The translations under genes and the position numbers were made by a program. A DNA stretch of 64,000 bases, taken from positions 24,979,027 to 25,043,026 of the forward strand of contig JBBMOA010000017.1 in assembly GCA_037954235.1 (NCBI GenBank), given 5' to 3'. The DNA is from Aulostomus chinensis (Eukaryota > Chordata > Actinopteri > Syngnathiformes > Aulostomidae). Below are positions 55,430 through 64,000 of this stretch, piece after piece (position 1 is the stretch's first letter; each line of letters starts with the position of its first letter). Below the pieces are notes generated by a model. It made no database searches, was not told the origin of the DNA, and saw only the letters and a list, made by a program, of their open reading frames with translations.

Positions 55430-55520
55430 TGCTGGCGGACAAAGGTCGAGGTCACAGTGACAGGAACACGTCCTGGAGGCATCCGTGAGATATTTACCGT
55501 CAGTTTTACTTGATTCATCG
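55430..55520. repeat. fragment of the GGTCAAAGGTC-type repeat
   Basis: GGACAAAGGTCGAGGTCACA followed by GTGACAGGAACACGTCC and GTGAGATATT resembles one unit of the repeat at 50690-51060. Confidence 0.4.
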
Positions 55521-58179
55521 ACTTCACAAACTCCGGCATCAACTGAACAAGAATCAAAAAGTTCTTCTGTCTTTCTGTGATTTCTTCAGTTTTCTTCACG
55601 TTCCATTTCTGTTTACCCATGAAGCCAGATTATCTCTACATGAAACATAATCTGAGATTTTATTTTCACTCAGACTAGAACTCGGCACATTGGACGGTAT
55701 TTTTTCATCATGTGTTTGGATTTTGTCTGGAACTAATCAACCTGACTCAAGCGGCTCGTCATCTGCGGTGTGTGCCGGTTCTCTCCGTAACCTGCTGATT
55801 AGCAAACATTATCTCCCACCACAAACATATTATCCTTAGCAGCAGGCTCTCCAATTAGCACCGAGGTGTATTACACAGCTCCATCTCCTGTTTTGCTCTT
55901 TGACAGCACCTCCAGGTTCCCTCCCCCTCTGATGCTGCAGCTCCGCCATACTCCGATGCTTTTCTTCACCTGTTCTCTCTCTCCGTTTTGGCACCTCGCT
56001 TCTTTGTTAATCTGATTTTAATTGCTGCATTTTACTTCAGTGAATCAGGGCCACTCCTTCCAGTTCTCCTCACTCAACCCTGTCTCGCTCCATCATGAAC
56101 TCATTATTAGTTTTTGGACAGCACACTAGCAGTAATGGACCTTCAGGCACCTACAATGTTGTTAAATTAATATTCTCATCACACTCTTTCACTTTCTCCC
56201 ACTCGCTGTCTGCTCCCCTCCCTCTCCTCCTAACAACTTAACCAAATCATTATTCTGATCACGCCAGCCTACATCTTTCCCTGCCATGTGAAATCTCCTG
56301 GTTATGACGATGCAGCCGGGATTATTACCAGTAACACCTGTAGAAGTATTTCCTGGCATTGCTGAGGTGTCATAAATTTTGTTTGCCATAAAAATACAAC
56401 CTTGACGCCACCAATCTGACAGGGGAACTTCCATTATTTTGTCTGTCTCATTTGTAGTCATGCTTGCGTGTCTGTTTTGGTTAAAGTAACTCATTCCTCC
56501 CCTCAGCCAGCCCTGGATGATGGTGCGACTCATGACTACTCAGATAGTAACGCTGGAATATAACTTACTTTGTTATGATTGCAAATGGCAGTTTGCAGTA
56601 TTTGAGATGGATTTTCCCGTTACTGTGAGGCCGTATGCAGCAGTGAGAGAAGGAACTGAACCGCGAGCACGCACACACAAACACACACACACGCACATAC
56701 ACACCTGTAACAGTAAGTTCCCTAGGCTTCACTACCAACAGGCTTGTTATGTGCGGTGACATCATCAGCGTCCTCCAGGTGAGTCCTGCCTCTCCGTCAT
56801 CGCCTCTCTGGACGTTCTACTCCACTCTTCCCTACACACTTTTAGCTCTTCATCACATTTACACTGTTTTTCTTCCTGCAAAAACTCTACTACGTCTTCT
56901 ACTTCTGTTACATATGAACCATGAATCGATCTTTGGGATGCAGGATAATCTTCTGGGGGGGTTGATATCCGACATGCCAATGCTTTTAAGCCGATTCTGG
57001 CAGATAGCAAAACATTTCTACTTCACAAATATCATCTATGTTTGCCTCTGCATCTTCTGCTGACTCCCGTGCTCACACCAATGGAAAGACCAAAGCTTCG
57101 AGGTCAAGTGTACTTGGGTCCAAGCTTGGTTACCTAACGTGGAGCCGCACTAATACTGGAGCGACTGCAATCATTTCTGACCCTATTAAACATTTAGAGC
57201 CAAAAAGAAAAAAGTCTGATAATGCCTCTAAGTCCCTTATCAAGTGCTACCTGGAACCCTGAATATCCTCTCCAAGGTTTGCATTATTGCATCTTTCTAT
57301 CTTCAGAGTGGGTCCTGATCCTGTTGTGATTATTTCCCAGAAAGATTTGCCGGGCCGGAGCCGGTAATCTGTCATGAACTCATTTGTAGCCAATCTTGTG
57401 CAGTGAAGCGTATCTGTGTGTCTTGGAAATAGGCTGTGACCAGACTTTGGATTCTATCAGTTGCTCTAATAAAACGAAAAATGAAATAAAATGAAAAAAA
57501 AAAAAAAGGAAAAGTGTGTCTAATACTAAACTGAGTGTATTTTCCACCAGTAGAAGTGCCGCTCTTCTGTTGTCGGGCTGATTGAATCTGATGGTAAGCC
57601 GCGCCTGGGTCTTAACCACACGAATTCATACAGAAAAGATGACAAAACTCACAGTCGTGGTTGCCTCTGTGTTGCTATCTGCACATATAAAACACAAATG
57701 AGCAAATACACCAAAACCCACATAATTCAACCATTCCTCCCCCATCCCTCACTCCTGTCCTCCCACTGGCTCCTCTCTTGTGGGCTCCTGTGCAAGACTT
57801 TCTCCTACATCAACAAAACTGCATGAAAATCTGTCAATTACTTTATCTCACGACACATGAATAAAACCCATCTATATCCCTGCAAGACGTTTCCCCACAG
57901 GCACCAATTTCTGGAGCATTCAAAAATGTTCTAAATTTGATACATCCGATCTTCTAGAATCTTTGTGGAAATCGTTTGCAGTGCTGCCAAGGATCCAGAT
58001 CAGCAGAGAACTTCTCTGCCTGTCATGACACTAGTTTGGCTTGGTAACCACTGACCCTTCACCGGCAACCAAGCACCCAGAGCTGAACAGAACACGTGAT
58101 GTCTGAAATCTCAGAGAATATCGTAAATCCAGCCCCCAAATTCTTGAACCTTGTCACAGGACCATAAACTTATATTAGG
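55521..58179. other. single-copy non-coding sequence
   Basis: The AT-rich, repeat-poor block at 55780-56160 is again regulatory-like in texture. A short CA run lies at 56676-56704 and an A run at about 57494-57507. The frames at 56.2-57.3 kb (up to 114 codons) match nothing I know. Confidence 0.4.
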
Positions 58180-58279
58180 TGACCTTCCCCAGACCTGGGC
58201 GATCTCTTGACACAAGTCTGAACAGGATGGAGGGAGTCCTGTACAAGCCAAGCTGGAACATAAATCCAGTTAGGCGCAC

Positions 58280-58363
58280 CCTTGCATCCGTTGACACTGT
58301 TGTAATGTTCTCACAAATCTTGTCCTCCTCCTCCTTCAGTATCTTCAGCGCTTCCTTCTGGAC
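58280..58363 (-). CDS. candidate 84-nt exon, charged helix (speculative)
   Basis: On the minus strand an acceptor (GCTGTTTGTTCACCAG, just upstream of 58363) is followed by V-Q-K-E-A-L-K-I-L-K-E-E-E-D-K-I-C-E-N-I, then T-T-V-S-T-D-A-R. At 58280 AGG|GTGCGC can act as a donor. The segment is exactly 28 codons, phase 0 at both ends, and strongly helix-forming. The frame also stays open without splicing to about 58175 (L-T-G-F-M-F-Q-L-G-L-Y). The opposite strand is open here too, which weakens the case. I do not recognise the protein and found no partner exons. Confidence 0.28.
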
Positions 58364-58379
58364 CTGGTGAACAAACAGC

Positions 58380-60722
58380 AAATGTGCACACAGCTAAATG
58401 AGGACTGGGAATGTATAATTTGAAAGTCTTAGGGCCTCAAAGATGTCCATCTACCTTTGTGGAAGGAAATTCACTTAAGAAGACACTGCCATGTTCAGCA
58501 AACATGCTATCAGATCCTAAATCAGGTTATAATTAATAATCAAAGCAATAATCTAATTAAGACATCAAGCATTCTGATCCTGGTCACATTACTGAAGGAG
58601 TTGTACACATGCAAACATCTTAAAGGCACCGTGAAGTCCTGGAGCAAGTTTTTCCACACATTTTGGTGACACGTTCCTCAATCACACTGCTTGGTGATGA
58701 AAGCAGCAGCTTCCTGCTCTTCTCAAACACAGAATTTTGCATAAATACCAAAAAGATAAATTAAAAAACAAAACCTCAGAGTTCATCGCAGAGGCAAAAA
58801 AAAGAGAAATGGATTCAGGTCGGATTCTGAAAGGCATATAGACATAATGAGGGTGTGTCTTCAGTCGGAGTTGCTCTCTGTAGCTGTAAATCGGTGTATC
58901 GATGGGATGTTCTACAAGAAACACTGTGACTGAAATCAGATCAATTGTCAGATATTTTACCTATAAAACATAAAAACAGGTAAGGAGAGAGTTGATCATA
59001 TCAAGCACAGATGACAAGAGATGAAGTGATGTTAGCGTAGCGCCTCATGAAAAGCAGGCAGCAGAATCGCTCGACTTCCAGCAAAACACTGACCAAACCA
59101 CAATAACAGAAAAGCATTGCTGCTTTTATTTTGAAGGTGAGATCCCTGCACTGCCACATAAAATAAATAAAATATCACGTTTCCTCATTAGCCCCTTCAG
59201 TAATTGATTACTCATGCCTATCCCCCATCCAGGGCCGGTTGCTACAGCCAGTCTGACTGGACACATGATTGCCGTGGTGACCGGTGTTCAACACGAGGAC
59301 CTGAGGGAGACAAAACACCTGTGACTCAGAGTCAGGGCGTGTTTCTCCATCAGTAAATGGCCTCCTACCCCACGAGGCTGTCGACCCAGACTTCCAGGTA
59401 CAGCAGGCTGCAGTGTTTGTCTGCAAGGGATTATGTCAGGTAAACATGGGATTTAGCATAATGTGGGCCATGCCTGTTTTGGCTTCAGCTGGATACGAGG
59501 TCATGTAAACATCGCCGTGGCAACCCAATCCACTGTGGGAGGAGGTGATAAGGGAATTAAGGGAGAATGAGCTGTCTAATCCCTTTAATTTGACTCACTA
59601 TGCTTCTCGCCTGCTCACTCGCTCTTTCACTCACTTTGCTTATTCCTCAACACGGCTGCTGTGCTTGTTATCACCGCTTTCTCTTCTCATTCTTCCTCTC
59701 GTATTGTCTGTTGATCCCTTTTCCTCTGACCTTTAGAAAGATGGACAATACACGCCAACACACAAGAAACTTTCACAAGGCGGAGTTCAACATTCAAATA
59801 CGCTGAAAAGTCAACATTAAGGGAAATCCAAAGAAATCAGATATTTTAATTTGCGAATGCAAATTCTTGCGTTAAACTGCATCGGCAGCTAAGAGAGACA
59901 TAAAACCTAGAACTTGAAAGTCCTGTAGGAGCTGTCAGGGGTCACTCTTCTTAAAATCTCGTGTTCTGTCACTTCAGCAACATTTGACAGAGAAATGAGT
60001 GTTTGTATTAAGCAGACTCCAGTGAGGTACAAGTACTCTGGTGATTGCAGACAGGAATGTAGAACACTCGTTCTCATCAGGGGGCTTTGACTGGATTAAC
60101 ACTGATAACTGATGGGCATGTTCCAATCATGTAGTGGCTCCCTTGTTTACGACTGCAAATATCCAGAATTTAGGTGACAAATGAGCTCAGGTATGTCTGT
60201 AGGTGCTCCAGCTGAAGTTTCCTCCAAGAAGGACCAGATCAGTTCTGTCAGGAGGACGACTGAACGAAAAGGAAAGTGTTCTGGCGGATAAATTTGGAGT
60301 TTGGAAAGGAAGATTTTGATGATAAGGTTCATGTTCTGGTTCCACATAGACTTGTTGGTGTTCTGAGTGTTTTCTAGTTAATGTGACAGCTCAAATGTTG
60401 AAGATTCTTAAAAGTAAGATTGCATTTTATTTTCATATGAGTTCTAGTCCCTGATGTTTAGCTACTGATTTGACGAAAACAAAGAAAATGAAAGTACGTG
60501 TATTCATTAAATATGTGAACTGTACGAACCATTTTTTTCTACTTTATAATGGATTTCTTGTTTTTTTCTTCCACTTTCTGTATGGTTTTGCATTCATGCA
60601 GCTGCAACAGCATGATGGAAAAATAGAAAACAAAACCGAGGAGGGAGACTGGGAGTCAGAGGTTAATTACAGACAGCTTCACCAAGGACCAGCTGTACAA
60701 GACGTACATGTATTATTACTGT
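58380..60722. other. single-copy non-coding sequence
   Basis: No repeat families, RNA structures or supported frames. The 72-codon minus frame near 59.2-59.4 kb is unassigned. Confidence 0.45.
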
Positions 60723-60769
60723 ACAGACACAGACACACACACACACAGACACACACACACACACACTCC
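60723..60769. repeat. (AC)n microsatellite with AGAC breaks
   Basis: AC runs interrupted twice. Confidence 0.9.
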
Positions 60770-61639
60770 ATGTAGGATGCAGGTGGAAAATGTACCTTTT
60801 AGATGAAACACTTGACTGGCCTCTGTAAGCCCCCTCAGGTCCTTCACACATGTACTTACATAACACACCACACTTTCCTCAAACACTTTGCAAAGCGTTT
60901 CATTCCTGCATGGTAACCTCTGACCTCCGTCTACTGTTACTTCATCCCATTTCTCTCTCCAGACCGCCTCAATTGTCCATTATGAAGCTCTGCAGTAGGA
61001 ACTGGATTTCAGCCTGATCCTCTCGATACTAGCCTTTTTAATGCTAACTGATAACCCTATACTAGATATAAATTTATACCTTCTCTGCACTGACATGTTC
61101 TATTTTAGTGTTTTTTGGACATGCTACCAGCACGGCTCTGTCAGTCTGTGAGCCAAGCACTTTGATTTACACTACAATTACTTTTTTGATTTGGATTGAA
61201 TGTTAACATTCTTTTTATGTCCACCACCAATCAGCTTCAGCTGTCTTTTGTGCTTATTATGCTAACAATCACAAGTTCCCTCCAGAAAGTCCACCAGCAC
61301 AACTTGATGTCCACTTACAAAGAAGTAAATCAGACGGCAAAGACCAGCCAGACCTTTCAATCAGCTCAAACCAGCTGGACTTTACAGCAGCAACAACCCT
61401 GACGGGCTGCTGGATGGTCGGCAGGTTGCTCGTTCTCTCCCGACACGGATATTTCAGGATGTTGGTGAACACTAGCAGGTCTAACTCCACCCACAGGCTT
61501 ATTGCCATTAAAATGAGGAGGATGTTTAAAGCTATGAAGAGGATTAACTAGGGAGCTATTGGTAGCCTACATCTCAAATGGTAAGAGATTGCTTGTGCAG
61601 ATCAGGGCCCGTAAGCGCAAAACATCTCGAAGCGACGAA
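60770..61639. other. single-copy non-coding sequence
   Basis: No gene or repeat is seen. Confidence 0.45.
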
Positions 61640-61772
61640 GAGTATTTTGCCTTTCAAGTACTCACAAATCGGATTCTTGAGCTCCTGAAGATGTTTTTTC
61701 TCTCTCCTGCGTTACTTCTGTGTGACTTGTGAGTGCATAAAGAGCCAGCCACGCATATTTAGCCTAATGCTA
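61640..61772 (-). repeat. dispersed repeat R1, copy 8 (only minus-strand copy)
   Basis: In reverse orientation it carries AGTATTTTGCCTTTCAAGTA, TCTTGAGCTC, TCCTGCGTTACTTCTGTGTG and AGAGCCAGCCACGCATATTT. These are the reverse of the AAAGGCAAAA, GAGCTCAAGA and GTGGCTGGCTCT blocks of the other copies. Confidence 0.65.
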
Positions 61773-62166
61773 GTGGCGCTTCATGCCTAGCAGCTCAAAA
61801 ACAGCTAAATGTCAGCTGTGCTGCTATGGCTACTGCCGTTTCCATTTTCACATTTTATCATGTTCATAACACTTAAAATAATTGGGAAACACTAAAATAT
61901 GGTTATGACTGCAAGAGACGGTTGATAAAATCTACCAGCTGTCGACATGCTTGCTTTTGTTTACCTCCTTATGAAATTAGGGGCATAAAATTCAAAAAGT
62001 GACTTTAAAATTTTGAGCACTAAATTTGCAGTTGTGCAGTGCAGCGTGCAGAGTTTATCAGGCGAAAGAGCAGTTGAACGGTTCATGATGTGTGACTTCA
62101 GAAATGTAGCCAGCTCCTCCAGCTTTCACACATGAATACACTAAATCTGTTTCTCTCCAAATACCC

Positions 62167-62167
<1 letters not shown>
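61773..62167. other. single-copy non-coding sequence
   Basis: No gene or repeat is seen. Confidence 0.45.

Positions 62168-62240
<73 letters not shown>
62168..62240. repeat. (CA)n microsatellite
   Basis: Perfect CA run of about 35 units. Confidence 0.97.
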
Positions 62241-62242
<2 letters not shown>

Positions 62243-62416
62243 ACCAGGAGCTGTTTCAGGTTTTATTGGCGGGCAGATTGATTATCACGCTGCTGCTCTG
62301 CTCAGATCCATCAATCATATTGTGGAAGAAATCGACAAGACACAAAGAGAGAGTTGATACTAATGAGTGACAGAGCGAGAGAGTGGTAGCAGCACATCAT
62401 TCATCATCAAGGACAA

Positions 62417-62418
<2 letters not shown>

Positions 62419-62459
<41 letters not shown>
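62419..62459. repeat. (GT)n microsatellite
   Basis: Perfect GT run of about 20 units, on the same + strand as a CA run 180 bp upstream. The two tracts are reverse complements and could pair. Confidence 0.95.
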
Positions 62460-62460
<1 letters not shown>

Positions 62461-63730
62461 CCGCGCATGTGTGTAAGAGAGGGAGATGGTTTGAGAGTAG
62501 AAAAATTGGGGTTGGCTGGTACGAGCAGGACTGACACACTCCATCTATCAGAGCCTCGCTGGTCATTACAGGTGCGGCGTTCGTGAGGGTCTCAGACTTC
62601 TAATTAGGTGGCATTTCTTTTCTTCTTCAGCAGACAAGTGAACTAGGAGAGCTCACATGGAGGCTCAGGCTTCCATGTATTTTTCCAAGGGAATGAAACT
62701 GATGGCCAGTTAGCTTAGCTGCCATGAATGCTAGTGATGGGTTGTATGTTGGACGTATAACGTCTCTAAAGCAGTCTTTGCCTGCATTAACAGCACTAAC
62801 TGAACATTTGCTGTTTGCTTTCAAAACAGAAGATGTTATTTTATCAGATAACATTTTTCTTCCAGTCCTGCCGAGTCACTTTACTACAATTTAACAGAAA
62901 ATGCAAAGTCTGACAATGTGCAATATTGGCATTTTGTATTTGCATGGACAAATGCCTACCAAACCTCTGCAGTTGTCAATACAAGCACAATATGTCTAAA
63001 ACCACAAGTTATCATTTGAGTAAATGTCGCTCTACATAAGGTTACACTACGCTTCTTCTAAAACACACTGGGTTTTTTTTAAGAGCTTAGGGAATGAGTA
63101 AGAAATGTGCTGTCAGTTGACCTAAATCAAAGAGGTTCAGGAGCCAATAATGAAGACAGAGGGGAGGATCGATCACTAGTGAACCATCCAGCACATTCAA
63201 TATCTGCTCCAAACACCACTCAGGCAGAAAGTCCCTGTCCGTTAAAGTAATGACCAATTATTGTACCACTGCACAGTTTCTTCCACAGAATTTACTGTCT
63301 TGAAACCAATCAGAATTACTTGGAACATTAACTTTGCTCAGCTCAGGGAAGCTTTTTCCAAATATACTGGCTGCTTAGCTACCCTACGCAAAGTTTCTCA
63401 GCATCACTGAATACCAAATGGAGGGTAAAAAGTGGCACAACACAAGTTAGACAGCAAGATGTCTGTGCGAAAGATAGGGTTCTTTAATAGAGAAAAAGTG
63501 ACAAAATCAATTAATGGCATTGATCACAGAAATAAAGCGAGACATTTACAAAATAAAAAGAAATCAAGTGGTTAATGATCTCAAAACAGGATTATCTCTC
63601 TGTGCCAACTTAACCAAAGGCCAAACAAGAGGTGCTCATAGTTTGTTTTCATCTCAAATCGAAGTGTTAGTGGATTCATTTCACTGAATGGTTAACCCAA
63701 GAGCTTTAAAAACTGACATTTTAAGACAGT
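62460..63730. other. single-copy non-coding sequence
   Basis: GTTAGCTTAGCTGCCATGAA near 62708 matches the word near 23328, suggesting another old dispersed repeat. No gene is seen. Confidence 0.4.
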
Positions 63731-63850
63731 TTTGTTAGCCGTTGCTGGCTCCTGTTGAATTCTGGAGCCACAAAGAAGTAATGCAGGAGGGAAAAACAAA
63801 TCCAGGAACTCCAATCATCTCTCTGTGAGTCCTTCAAATGTAAAAAAACG
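63731..63850 (+). repeat. dispersed repeat R1, copy 9
   Basis: GTTGCTGGCTCCTGTTGAAT, TCTGGAGCCACAAAGAAGTA, ATGCAGGAGGGAAAAACAAA and CTTCAAATGTAAAAAAAC. The 5' palindromic block is missing. Confidence 0.6.
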
Positions 63851-64000
63851 AGGACAGCTCCTCATGTTGGTGGTTCCTTTAAATTTGCCGGCTGTCTGCA
63901 GGCTCTGGCCTTGCTGTGCAGGCTGAGTGGCCAGGGAGCTGCCCTGACCTTCCAGGCTGCGCCAACCCTGTGAATCGTTTATCACACCAAACTTCCCGTG
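63851..64000. other. non-coding sequence to the window edge
   Basis: Nothing recognisable. Confidence 0.4.

Noticed and set aside
57038..57262. 74-codon + frame ending in a Lys-rich tail
   Set aside because: No family recognised and no splice or conservation evidence. Left as chance.

Overview
This window looks like gene-poor nuclear DNA of a bony fish, probably a percomorph teleost. It is AT-leaning and low in coding signal, with very many (CA)n/(TG)n microsatellites, several minisatellites and scattered relics of hAT-type DNA transposons. It also carries a fish-typical tRNA-headed SINE with an ATGG-type tail. The fish assignment rests on recognising these repeat families by eye and is an inference. 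No complete protein-coding gene is visible. The open frames longer than 100 codons either lie in simple or tandem repeats or show no recognisable domain. Four short segments look a little like exons (near 0.8, 31.3, 38.0 and 58.3 kb), and none could be assigned to a family. The window is best read as intergenic sequence or the inside of a very large intron.

Layout. 0-13 kb: mostly single-copy non-coding DNA with CA/TG tracts, a TG-rich minisatellite (10.4-10.7 kb) and a 21-bp minisatellite (12.9-13.3 kb). 13.9-14.2 kb: a textbook 202-bp hAT-type MITE with an intact 8-bp target duplication. 17.1-17.8 kb: a fish dispersed repeat followed by a degraded SINE. 18-31 kb: largely single-copy, AT-rich sequence with occasional repeats. 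31.8-37.1 kb: the most structured region. It is a small tRNA neighbourhood holding an apparently intact tRNA-Phe(GAA), a nearly intact tRNA-Lys(UUU), a tRNA-Phe pseudogene, a tRNA-Phe half-relic and a duplicate from which the tRNA body has been deleted. All the tRNA-Phe-related copies sit in related flanking sequence. One copy of this duplicon was later split by a 1.4-kb hAT element, which was itself split by a SINE. The unsplit sister duplicon preserves the pre-insertion site. 36.0-36.9 kb: a second inverted-repeat-bounded element between two tRNA loci. 38.7-39.6 kb: a local segmental duplication. 41.5-42.4 kb: a hAT relic that still carries a BED zinc-finger exon and splice donor. 43.9 kb: a perfect 17-bp inverted repeat. 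48-49.4 kb: a long compound of simple repeats. 50.6-51.1 kb: a dispersed repeat built of roughly 120-bp internal units. 51-64 kb: mostly single-copy DNA with more CA tracts.

A recurring theme is an unassigned dispersed repeat of about 140-210 bp, called R1 here. At least nine copies are spread along the window, eight of them on the + strand. Nothing here forms a pathway or operon. The only elements with a direct functional reading are the two tRNA genes, and neither has an obvious Pol III T-run terminator close downstream.
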